Source: Tigriopus japonicus
Taxonomy: Eukaryota > Arthropoda > Copepoda > Harpacticoida > Harpacticidae
Assembly: GCA_010645155.1 (NCBI GenBank)
Contig: CM021319.1
Location: 2,275,401-2,339,400 of the forward strand
Length of the DNA: 64,000 bases
Direction: 5' to 3'
Every line of letters starts with the position of its first letter. The first letter of the stretch is position 1. The position numbers were made by a program, and so were the translations under genes. Of the stretch, positions 42,116 through 51,841 are shown one piece after another. The notes under the pieces are model-generated. The model saw nothing but the letters and a program-made list of their open reading frames with translations. It ran no database searches and was not told the origin of the DNA.

Positions 42116-45067
42116 TTCCTTCTCCGCCGTCGAGGTAAGGTCTTGAATTAGTTTGAGTCACAGGAAAATGATTCATTGTCTGGCCATATTTGTGTCAATT
42201 GATGGATGTTCTCACTCAATCGTAAGCTGGTGAGAGGCCACGCATTGGCCAGCGACTCCTCAAGTGCGAGTTGACGGATGCCCACCACTCAGAGTAGCGA
42301 GGGAAACCCACCCTGTTGCAGCATCATCATCCGCCATCCATCCTCCACCACCTCCTCTTCCTCTCTTTCTTCTTCTTCTTCTCCTTCTTCTTTGCTTCCA
42401 AATCCATCCATTCCCAAGGTGGTGCCTTGCTACCAGTTTTGGCTCAGTCAAGCCTCCTCCAAGTTCGTAGTAGTATGCTTCCAATGGAAACACGGCTGAG
42501 AACAGGGGAGCGACAGAGAAAAGACGGGGAACAAAAAGTGGAACACACAAGAAGAGAACGAAGCTGGCTAGCTAAGTAGCTAGCAAGCTAGCGAGCAACC
42601 AAGCACGCGAACAACGAATGAGAGAGATAAAGTGGTGGAACTGAACCTAGAGTACGCTCATCGAGTTGGAGCACCTTCTAGACTTGCCGGGGATGTGAAG
42701 ACAGCCGAGGAAGGTAACCAGGACAACAAAAGAAGGCCTTAGTTCACTGTGTGAGGGGAAGGAAGCATCCTCCTCCTCCTCCTCCTTCTTGTTCTCCTCC
42801 TTCTCCTAGACGCCCTTCTTCTTCTTTTTTCCTCGTTCTTCTCTTGCTCAGCTTTGGTTGTTCCCTTGTTCCAGAGTCGGTTGATTCCCAAATTTACCTC
42901 AACCAAAAGCGTTGTAGACTGGTTTTCTGGCTTCCAGGGGGAATCCTTGCACGATGAGAATGGCATGGGGTACGGAAGCGCGTCCTTCCAAGACTCGCCA
43001 CCAAGGGGAAGGCCCAGGGATTTCTCTCTCATCTTAACAGAAAAGAAGCTCAAAAAATGCTGGATGTGGCCATAGACTGGCTCAAATGCCGTACGTTTAT
43101 GAGGCCAAAGATGCAGACCTTCAGTAATCCCGGCTGAGGTCAATGGTATGATGGCGATCAAACTGAGAACAACTCCCGGTTCCAATTTGACTCGCTCGGG
43201 ATTTAGGCTTTCTGTGATCCGAAAGTTCCTTAAAGGCCATGCTCGAATGATTTTTCCATTCGTTCTCTACAAAGAATAGTTAATTTTGGAAACAAAATAC
43301 AGAAGTATTTTAAACCTTCGAAAGCTTTATTGTCAAACGATGATTGGGAAATTTCCTTCCCACTTATTAGATTGATTATCTGTTTCCTTTTTCAAGTGGG
43401 TAAAATGTTTTAGTTCAAGAAGTTCCAAGATGGAAAACGTAGTTTTTTGCAATGATTTCGGTAAACCCGATACCGAGATCAAATTATACATCCTGAGGAA
43501 AGCCCGCAAGGAATGAAGTTGCAAAAAGTTCGATGGTAATCCTGGCTTTGGATCTCGAAAGTTTGTAACAAGCTCCAGTAGCTTATCAGTAAACTTTACC
43601 CTAAGGGCAATTCAATGTTGCAAAAAATGGAGGTCGATTCATCTCACTAACCAAAGTGTAATTGAGGGCTGAAATTCCGTACCAAGGTCATACACAAAAG
43701 TGCAAATTCTAGCGGATTTCCACCTTCATTGGTATTCCGAGCACATCGAACTATCTCAACCTGAGCACCTCTGCAAAAACCAACAAATCAAATCTGCGGT
43801 TTGAATTACTTACTTTAAGATAGTGTATGCAGAAATAAAGAAGATATTCTCATTTCAGATTAATACCTTAGGTATTAAATGCTAGTTGATATTTTAGAAA
43901 AAAACTCAGAAGCACGTGAATGAATTGTTGGGAAAGATAAAGAAGTGCAGGTGTTCTCATGTTCGAAAGTTTGTACGTTAGGGAGAATTATGTTGTTTTT
44001 GTTTTTGTTGTTGTTGTTGATAATGATGATGCTGATTGCCCAGTCAGATAGGATTGAAAATGCATTTCCAGCATAAAATGCATTACATGTACAATATTCT
44101 GTTACTTTTTATGAGTAAAATTCACATTTGTTTCGAGTTTTTTACATTTCATTGTGTAACTATTAATTCAAACTTGAAGTGTTTGATGTGGTGATTAACA
44201 AATATTGCTTTTGTTGTCATACTAGTATTTAAACATCCAAATTACCTAAAGACTTTCCTCCCTCTCTTTTTGAGTGTTTGAAAATGAGCACTCTGAGTGA
44301 TTACTCTGTGATACACTGTGATACACTCTGATTAGTGTTGGTAAACAGAGTCTTGTTTGCTAAAGGTTGCTCATATTAAGCTCATATCATAAAGAAGGCT
44401 CATATTTTTAACTTTTTATAACAAACGTGTAATAATGAGCCAAAAATCATGATCCCTTGAAATAGTAGCATTAAATTTGTGTACAATATTCTATAATATT
44501 CATACAATGGTTGGTCATTTCTAATTCTCGGGTGGGATGAGATTTATTCAAAGCAAGAAAAACGGCAATGCTACCCTATATTGAAACTTCCGCACTCCAT
44601 GAAATGTACATTCCTGATACCAAATGTTGTGACTCGTGAGAGTCTATTGCTGACTTGAAAAGTCAACAAGAGAACCAACTTGCATCAAAGCACGATAATA
44701 TTCTTTGGACGACGTGACCTTGAAGGTATCTTAACTCAAACAAGTTCATCAATCTTACACATTTAATTGATTCTTACCTAACAAAAAATGTGAACATGCT
44801 CACATTCTTCGAATTTGTCATCTTTTTGACGAGCTCGTATCCAAAGCACAAAAAGTCGCTGCAAGACTAGGTCAATGGTAATTGGGGGCAAATTTGTGGC
44901 TGGATTTCTATTCGTTTTCGTTGGATTTATGCCGAAAGGGTTAGATGGGATTACTGTAGAGTTCAAACTTCAATAAAATAAAGTCATGCTGTCAAAATAA
45001 AACAAAGTTGGTAAGAATTTGAATTTGAACTCAACCTTTCACATTCTAACGCCATTAATTGATATTA
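42116..45067. other. alpha-catulin upstream region and intergenic DNA
   Basis: The first kilobase probably holds the catulin 5' UTR and promoter. It has CTT/TCC microsatellites at about 42340-42395 and 42765-42845, whose antisense reads give Arg-rich frames. From 43.2 to 45.0 kb the DNA is A/T-rich with (GTT)n(GAT)n at about 43998-44030 and no recognisable gene. Confidence 0.45.
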
Positions 45068-45351
45068 GGTCGGTTGTTAAGGTAGTTTGGAAGTATAGTA
45101 GAAGCACATCTAGAAGCATGGAAGATGCATAAAAGAAGCACATGACGCGTAGTAGAAATAACCATGCTCGATCAAGTTTCGCTACATAAGCTGTGTTTTT
45201 CAAAAGCAGTTGCGTTTTTCAATCGCAGCTTATGTAGCGAAACTTGATCGAGCATGGTTACTTCTACTGCGCGTCATGTGCTTCTTTTATGCTTCTTCTA
45301 TGCTTCTAGATGTGCTTCTACTATACTTCCAAACTACCTCAACAACCGACC
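45068..45351. mobile_element. palindromic TA-flanked MITE (let-7-seed family), copy 1
   Basis: A 284-bp nearly perfect palindrome. The ends GGTCGGTTGTT...AACAACCGACC are flanked by TA on both sides. Internal arms share CATGCTCGATCAAGTTTCG and its complement. The left arm reads TAAGGTAG where other arms read TGAGGTAG; the right arm has CTACCTCA. Confidence 0.9.
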
Positions 45352-45431
45352 TATTGTAACGACACTAAGACAAGCAATTCCCCAAAACCATGTTGTTTCT
45401 AAGGTGAACTTTTGCTGAGTACTCAACTAAA

Positions 45432-45788
45432 GGTCGGTTGTTGAGGTAGTTTGGAAGTATATTAGAAACATATCTAGAAGCATAGAACAAGCAGGAAAGA
45501 AGCATATGAGACGGAGTAGAAATAATCATGCACGATCAGGTTTCACGACATAAGATGCATTTATTGCGATTGAAAAACACAGCTTTTTTACTCCGTCTTG
45601 ATGATGATGATTTTTATTCAGGAATGATTGTTTTTTGTTCGCTCAGTTGCTCGAACAAATACATATATTCCTCAGATTCTGGATAAGCTATTGCTTGTTT
45701 TCACCTTCTGTCTTCTCTTGTCTTCTATGCTTATTTATGCTTCTTGATATGCTTCTAACCTACTTCCAAACTACCTCAACAACCGACT
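45432..45788. mobile_element. palindromic MITE (let-7-seed family), copy 2, with inserted repeat
   Basis: The same ends (GGTCGGTTGTTGAGGTAG... and CTACCTCAACAACCGAC), but the right arm is interrupted around 45595-45712. The inserted segment begins GATGATGATGATTTTT and contains CTGGATAAGCT...GCTTGTTTTCACC, also found at about 8527-8645. The flanking TA is not preserved. Confidence 0.8.
45595..45712. repeat. dispersed SINE/LINE-tail-like repeat
   Basis: Shares an ATAT-TCTCAG...CTGGATAAGCT...GCTTGTTTTCACC block with about 8527-8645. The GATGATGATGATTTTT end, read in reverse, looks like a (ATC)n 3' tail of a retroposed element. It sits inside MITE copy 2. Confidence 0.5.
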
Positions 45789-47092
45789 TTGTGTGTTCAT
45801 AAAAGGTGTTAAACCGGCGACTTTCAGAACAAATTATGACAAACCGTTAAGATGAAAATACGTTCCACTTTCTCCCAAATGATGGCTTTCGGCTTGCTAA
45901 GGCTGAGGTGCCATAACTTTATTGTTGCAAGGTTGCCGTCACACCTCTTCAGAAGACTAGATACTTTCTCAGATAGTCATTTAGGGCCCTCTTGATAATG
46001 GTAAGGCCTTCCAAGGGCGAATAGCTCCTGTTTTGATGACCAGTGCTACACTCATGATTGTAATGATAATCGAGACAGAAAAGTCCCTTTCGGTAGAGCA
46101 GAAGTTATTGCCCCCCAAAATATTCCTCTCAACAATTTACTAGCTCTATGATTAAGACGCAGTACAAGTGTTGGACTTACTTTAAAGCAACGATTTATGT
46201 AATTCATCCATCGCCTTTGTCATTATTAGTGCCCGGATTTGAACTTGAAAAAATGGTCGATAGATTTTAATTTTTGGGGGGCATAATTTGCCAAAATTCA
46301 AGTTTTTTGGCTTTTGTTTTTGATAATACTAAAGTTTTCTTTCACATTTTTTTTTGAAAAATGACGTTTTCCTCAATTTTTGGGTCAAAATTTGGCAAGA
46401 CTAAATTGGTGTGGGCGTTTATGGAATTTTTATTTTCTTCAACAAATGAAGAAATCGACTCTTTACACATTTTGACGTATTGAATTGAAATTCTTCTTCC
46501 ATGCTGTGACAGGGATGTTTTTGCTAAGAAAACTATTTCTCTTTTTAGAAAAAGTGATTTGTCACATGCTTTGCCACTTCACAATCTAGGATCAAATACA
46601 ACTTCTATGCTTTTCCAGAAGACCTTTTAACTAACACAAACTGATTAAGAAATGACGTTAACCTCTTGAAAACAACCTTTATGGCATAAAACACTCTCGA
46701 AATCACAAACAACCCATTTTAGCAACTCTGATGAAAATTTTAAAACATTATACAGTATCGATTTTACTAAAGGCAAGCGCTCAACTTGATTTTTGCAATG
46801 CCAAAAATGCCGAAGACATTTTTAAGAACGCAAATCAAGCTTGTCAAGTTTGCTTTCATTATGTCTGAATTACGGATAAAAGAATCATACGAAGTGGAAT
46901 GGGTGTTCCAAAATCAGAAGGGGTAAATGCTCGGAGAGTTAGGAATTGTAGATCAAAGCTTGAAGCAAATATAAAAAAGAAAGAGAAAAAATGTCCCCAC
47001 TAGATCAAACCAAAAAGGATTGATCAAAGACCAAATATAAGATAATTTTGATTAAAATGCACAAGAAATATATCCCTACACCTTTTTCTAGT
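45789..47092. other. intergenic, no gene seen
   Basis: A/T-rich spacer. It includes a possible small MITE at 46104-46290 with imperfect inverted arms around TTATTGCCCCCCAAAATATT and AATTTTTGGGGGGCATAATT. Confidence 0.4.
46104..46290. repeat. possible small inverted-repeat element
   Basis: Arms of about 21 bp containing CCCCCCAAAA and TTTTGGGGGG face each other across 145 bp. No target duplication is clear, so this is tentative. Confidence 0.35.
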
Positions 47093-47595
47093 GACGAGTT
47101 TCGAGTTGGGAGTGTTGCCATTTTTTACTCGAAGTTTAATTGCTATTCAAAAGGGCAGTTGTGTTAAACTTTTTAAACAATTCCTAAACGAGGACCAATA
47201 TGGCAACACTCGATCATTAGGTCGGTTGTTGAGGTAGTTTGGAAGTATAGTAAAAGCGTAGCTAGAAACACAAAAGAAGTAAATAAGACGGATTTGAAAT
47301 AACCTAAAGGTTTAATATACATGCTCGATCAAGTTTCCTTACAGAAGCTGCGTTTTTTAATCGCAGCTTATATAGCGAAACTTGGTCAAGTATGATTATT
47401 TCTACTCTGTCTCATGTGCTTCTTTTGTGTTTCTAAGTATTTTTCTACTATACTTCCAAACTACCTCAACAACCGACCTAACATAGGGGTCGAGTTCCAT
47501 CGGTAGTTATAAAAATGGATTTCGAGTTGGCAGTGCTGCTATATTTTCTTGGAGATTAAGTATCTTGGCCTTTGGGAAGCTTAGTGCTGGTAAGC
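47093..47595. repeat. dispersed repeat, copy 2, split by a MITE
   Basis: Matches 32926-33186 on both sides of the MITE at 47220-47478. The uninterrupted copy shows what the site looked like before insertion. Confidence 0.7.
47220..47478. mobile_element. palindromic TA-flanked MITE (let-7-seed family), copy 3
   Basis: 259 bp with GGTCGGTTGTTGAGGTAG and CTACCTCAACAACCGACC ends and TA on both sides. The internal arms have diverged more than in copy 1. It interrupts an older dispersed repeat. Confidence 0.88.
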
Positions 47596-48487
47596 TTTTT
47601 GGCCTTGAAGAACCATAATGGCAAAACTATAGCAAAAATCGAACTTGAAATCCATCAGTACTTTTTTCCAGCATCTTTCTTTCACCTGTTGCTACCAACA
47701 GGGGTACATATTTCTAGCAAATGAAACGAGATCTTTTTAGGCATTAAAGTGGCAAATGGCAAATATTAGCTAAAATTAAATCTCAAAACCACTCGGACAC
47801 TTTTCTAGACAATTTCAACTCTTAACGTATTAATTTTAAGAAAAAAAATCGAAGCTCTTGAAGGTTCTGTGAGCAGAAGACAGTCCGTAGATGACTCATT
47901 CATTCCAAGATTATTTGCATGAAATCGGTATCTTTAGCTATCGAATACAATACGCATGTTCTGGGACTCCCTCCAACGATAACAACGCTAGCCATTTTGG
48001 TCTGATTCCTCAGTCAAGAAAACTTGTGAGGGTTTGCCAATTCGCCTCCTGGTATTTCATTGTTTGATTACTATCCGAGTCTGAAAGCAAAAATACAAAA
48101 AAAATTGAAACTGCATCTCGCATCACCAAACTGCTAGTTTTCAATGGCAGGATGAGAAAAATAATTTTTGTACTTGTTTTGATTAGAAATGTCCAAATTA
48201 GCTAAAAATATTGAGCCTTTAATAAGCTGTTATATGTTAGGGAGTATTGTTCCACTCGTCCCGACAATCAAGCTATGAGGATGATGCGACAAAGTGCCAA
48301 GCACGGTGCTTGCCTGAGCTTCAACAAAAACCTAAACGAAAGAAAGAAAGAAAGTGATTTTAAGCACATGTGAAATATCCTGCAACATCCTAAAACTGCA
48401 AGGTTTGCCAATTCAATCAGATGATCAAGACGAAAACGATAGAACAAAGTAGTTCCCTGTCCCTGTCTCTGCCCAAAAAAGAAAGTA
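47596..48487. other. intergenic, no gene seen
   Basis: About 890 bp of A/T-rich sequence between MITE copies 3 and 4, without recognisable features. Confidence 0.4.
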
Positions 48488-49214
48488 GGTCAGTTGTTGA
48501 GGTAGTTTGGTAGTAAAGTAGAAGCATACCTCGAAATACAAAAGAAGCATATGAAATGGAGTAGAAATAGCTAGAGCACTATAATAACAGCGTACAGTCA
48601 TAAAGTGCGCCATCTAGTGGATTTCAAGCGGCAACAGCTCGCAGTTACCACGATACACATATTTTTGAAGATTGCAATGGTCATCAATCAGTTTTGGCCA
48701 AACTAAAGTGCCTCAAATGTTGACTGAGTGTTGTTGATGAATCTGTGGTGGTTTTTGGTTGAAATTATTGGTAAAATCCCTTTCAAATTGGCATGGAAAC
48801 CTGACTACTGAAAAGGTAATTCAGGTATAATCTCTGAAAAAATTGATCAGAAAAATACTAAAAGTTCTATTTGGAGTTCCACCATCAACATTTTAGGCAT
48901 TTAAGTTTTTCCAAAAAAGATGAATGACCGTAGCAATCTTAAAAGATATGTGTATTGTGGGAACTGCGAGCTGCTGCCGCATGAAATCCGCTAGATGGCG
49001 CACTTTATGACCGTACTCTGTTAATATAGTGCTCTAGAAATAGCCATGCTTGATCAAGTTTTACTACATAAGCTGCTTTTTTCATTCGCAGCTCATGTAG
49101 CGAAAGTTGATTGAGCACGGTTATTTCTACTCCATCTCATATGCTTCTTTTATACTTCTTCTATGCTTCTAGATTTGCTTATACTATACTTCCAAACTAC
49201 CTCAACAACAGACC
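48488..49214. mobile_element. palindromic MITE (let-7-seed family), copy 4, split by another MITE
   Basis: The ends GGTCAGTTGTTGAGGTAG and CTACCTCAACAACAGACC enclose the family's arms (CTTGATCAAGTT, GCAGCTCATGTAGCG). The copy is interrupted at 48573-49036 by a different element with a clean 8-bp duplication. TA is present on the left only. Confidence 0.85.
48573..49036. mobile_element. 464-bp MITE with about 80-bp inverted ends, 8-bp target duplication GAAATAGC
   Basis: The ends TAGAGCACTAT...ATAGTGCTCTA are inverted repeats and continue inward with AAAGTGCGCCATCTAG and its complement and GCTCGCAGTT/AACTGCGAGC. The direct repeat GAAATAGC lies at 48565-48572 and 49037-49044. An 8-bp duplication suggests hAT or P superfamily mobilisation. 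Confidence 0.85.
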
Positions 49215-49391
49215 TTATAACTCACAAAAAAGGCATAATTTTGAAGGACAAAACAACGGCAGAAAACAGAACAACCCCAACAATTGAATGAACTCTGCTC
49301 TTATTACAAAGAGCATTTGGATGGGGAAACATTTTAATGAAGTATGCAACGACCATTTAGTTCAGAATTCAAGTCAATATTTGTCACTCTA

Positions 49392-49634
49392 GGTCGGTTG
49401 TTGAGGTAGTTTTGAAGTATAGTAGAAGCACATCTAGTAACACAAAAGAAACACATGACACGGAGTAAAAATAATCATGCCCGATCCAGTTTCGCCACAT
49501 AAGCGGCGATTGAAAAACACAGCTTATGTAGCGAAACTTGATCGAGCATGGTTATTTCTACTCCGTGTCATCTGCTTCTTTTGTGCTTCTCGATGTGCTT
49601 CTACTGTTCTTCCAAACTACCTCAACAACCGACC
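49392..49634. mobile_element. palindromic TA-flanked MITE (let-7-seed family), copy 5
   Basis: 243 bp with GGTCGGTTGTTGAGGTAG and CTACCTCAACAACCGACC ends, TA on both sides, and the CTTGATCGAGCATGGTTATT arm. It lies about 160 bp from the polyA signal of the phosphatase gene and 225 bp from its stop. Confidence 0.9.
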
Positions 49635-49793
49635 TAGTAGCCCATTTTCCGTCCTCGAAAAAAGAATTTCCGCCTGGCAATTGGCCTTTCCCCTCCAGAT
49701 TCTTTGCCCTTCCGGCTGTTCTGAATATTCATCGCCTTTCTTTCGGTTGTAAAAGATGATTAACCATACGATCCAGATTAGAAACACATATGA

Positions 49794-49799
49794 TTTATT
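49794..49799 (-). terminator. polyadenylation signal (AATAAA on the minus strand) of the phosphatase gene
   Basis: TTTATT on the plus strand lies 61 bp beyond the phosphatase stop codon. Confidence 0.6.
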
Positions 49800-49859
49800 C
49801 CATATATCAGCTTTATCAGAATCTTGAGCAATTTGAATCACAATTGGAGAATTTCAAGG

Positions 49860-50465
49860 TTATCGAATGCGGGACCGTCTCAAGGAATTGTCCAATTGAC
49901 TCAATTGATGAAGAAATCCCATGTTGGGATGAACCTCTCGGGATCGCCTCATGAGACCCAGAGCTTCTGAAGCTGACATATTTTGCTTCAACATCAGATA
50001 GGCAGCCACCACAGTAGCAGATCGGGAATACCCGAGAAGGCACCCAACGTAAACCAATCCCATTCGAGAGCAAAGAGCTCGGTCCATAAAACGGTTACAT
50101 TCATCGAAAGTGGCCGAGATGTCTTCTTGAGGTAGGTCCTTGATCCGAAATCCTTTGTAGGCAATGCCTGCCTTGGAGTAGCGTTGTGACGACACATTGA
50201 CGTCATTTTCGGCCATGTTCAGCACATGAGTGACCCCGAGTTTTTGCAAGTATTTGACGTTCTTCATTGTCTCGCCCGATCCAATCAGGATCCCTGGATA
50301 AACTTCATCGCAATCCAGGGCCATTTTGAAACGGTCTGATTCGGTTTGATACCTGGGAATCCCCGGCATCATTCGCTCTTTCGGAGGCTCGATGTTAAAG
50401 GATCGTGACAAGTAATTTGCCGTAGTCGCATTAGCCAAATGATAGTCCGATAAATTTAACGTCAT
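49860..50465 (-). CDS. VHR/DUSP3-like dual-specificity phosphatase with altered signature
   Basis: 201 codons from the ATG at 50465; the frame stays open upstream without another ATG, so an upstream coding exon cannot be excluded. The DSP fold is visible: VYPGILIGSG, YLQKLGVTHVLNMAEND, the general-acid loop KGFRIKDLPQEDIS (D110), and the P-loop VGCLLGYSRSATVVAAYLM with C142 and R148. It ends HPNMGFLHQLSQLD as in VHR. Members dephosphorylate phospho-Tyr and phospho-Thr/Ser of MAP kinases. The usual HC start of the P-loop is GC here (G141), a change that normally weakens cysteine activation. The nucleophile and arginine are retained, so activity may be reduced rather than lost. A polyA signal follows 61 bp after the stop. 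Confidence 0.88.
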   Translation of the reverse strand: MTLNLSDYHLANATTANYLSRSFNIEPPKERMMPGIPRYQTESDRFKMALDCDEVYPGILIGSGETMKNVKYLQKLGVTHVLNMAENDVNVSSQRYSKAGIAYKGFRIKDLPQEDISATFDECNRFMDRALCSRMGLVYVGCLLGYSRSATVVAAYLMLKQNMSASEALGLMRRSREVHPNMGFLHQLSQLDNSLRRSRIR

Positions 50466-50953
50466 GTTGCCGTCGTTCTCGGCCTTTGGGGGTTCGTTGC
50501 AACGCGTCGACACGGATAAAGAAGACACAAATCACAGGCCTCAATCGAGGACAACAGTTAATTAGTGCAAGGCTCGATTGGACAAAAGAACACGACTCCT
50601 TTTTCTTGTTCGATTCAATGCTTAATGAAAAGAAGTGCTCTAACGAGAACAATTCACAGGAAGAGGAACATAGGGGGCAGGCAACTCAAAGGGATCGGTG
50701 CCAAGATCCTAGAATTGAACTCAAGCATACATAGGAAGCCGATATTGGAATATTTGAACTATCGAAGGCCCAAAGTGTCTTTTACATAAAATGCTTGGAA
50801 AGTCAGATATTAATTTTGTAAGTAGATCTAGCTTATAATTTTGGAAAAAGGGCAGTGAAAACGAATGGACTGTGCTTGAGTATGAATTACTGCTGGGACA
50901 AGACGCTTTCTTTTCTTGGCTCCATTGTTCAACAACATTTCGGAAAGATAGAG
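50466..50953. other. upstream of the phosphatase, no gene seen
   Basis: Presumed promoter or leader of the phosphatase gene. Frames on both strands overlap without homology. Confidence 0.4.
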
Positions 50954-51229
50954 TTAGTTAGATAGAGGGACAAAGAAAAGAAAGAGACCAATGAGGTTCC
51001 AGGGCTTTAGTATCTCAGCACCGAGCGAATGAGGCTCACAGCTCAAAAGGGCCTTATTTGCTATTGCTAAGTGAAGACAATTATGACAACAAGACCGAAA
51101 TTTTAATCTATCACGAGATGATACCGCATTGGGTTGCAGGTTAATATATTTCATTAAACAAGTTAAGAATATATATGAATCAAGTCAGATGAACGGACTT
51201 CAAGTATACTCTAAAGTTGTCAGTTGTGT
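50954..51229 (-). mobile_element. 3' end of the LINE
   Basis: On the minus strand beyond the gap the reading continues as SSRDRLKFRSCCHNCLHLA...PWNLI. This resembles the C-terminal tail of LINE ORF2 proteins (an R-D-x-L...WN pattern), though a frame change relative to the ORF2 frame is needed; the gap length may not be exact. Confidence 0.45.
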
Positions 51230-51841
51230 NNNNNNNNNNNNNNNNNNNNNNNNNNNNNNNNNNNNNNNNNNNNNNNNNNNNNNNNNNNNNNNNNNNNNNN
51301 NNNNNNNNNNNNNNNNNNNNNNNNNNNNNNNNNNNNNNNNNNNNNNNNNNNNNNNNNNNNNNNNNNNNNNNNNNNNNNNNNNNNNNNNNNNNNNNNNNNN
51401 NNNNNNNNNNNNNNNNNNNNNNNNNNNNNNNNNNNNNNNNNNNNNNNNNNNNNNNNNNNNNNNNNNNNNNNNNNNNNNNNNNNNNNNNNNNNNNNNNNNN
51501 NNNNNNNNNNNNNNNNNNNNNNNNNNNNNNNNNNNNNNNNNNNNNNNNNNNNNNNNNNNNNNNNNNNNNNNNNNNNNNNNNNNNNNNNNNNNNNNNNNNN
51601 NNNNNNNNNNNNNNNNNNNNNNNNNNNNNNNNNNNNNNNNNNNNNNNNNNNNNNNNNNNNNNNNNNNNNNNNNNNNNNNNNNNNNNNNNNNNNNNNNNNN
51701 NNNNNNNNNNNNNNNNNNNNNNNNNNNNNNNNNNNNNNNNNNNNNNNNNNNNNNNNNNNNNNNNNNNNNNNNNNNNNNNNNNNNNNNNNNNNNNNNNNNN
51801 NNNNNNNNNNNNNNNNNNNNNNNNNNNNNNNNNNNNNNNNN
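51230..51841. other. assembly gap (612 N) within LINE ORF2
   Basis: Undetermined bases that hide the C-terminal part of ORF2. Confidence 0.95.

Noticed and set aside
42739..43185. 148-codon frame with a long Arg run
   Set aside because: The Arg-rich part is a (TCC/CTT)n microsatellite read in antisense; no homology is seen and it lies upstream of alpha-catulin.
45068..45351. The let-7 gene itself
   Set aside because: Only the first nine bases and part of the 3' end agree with let-7; the sequence is a multi-copy transposon arm, not the conserved miRNA gene.
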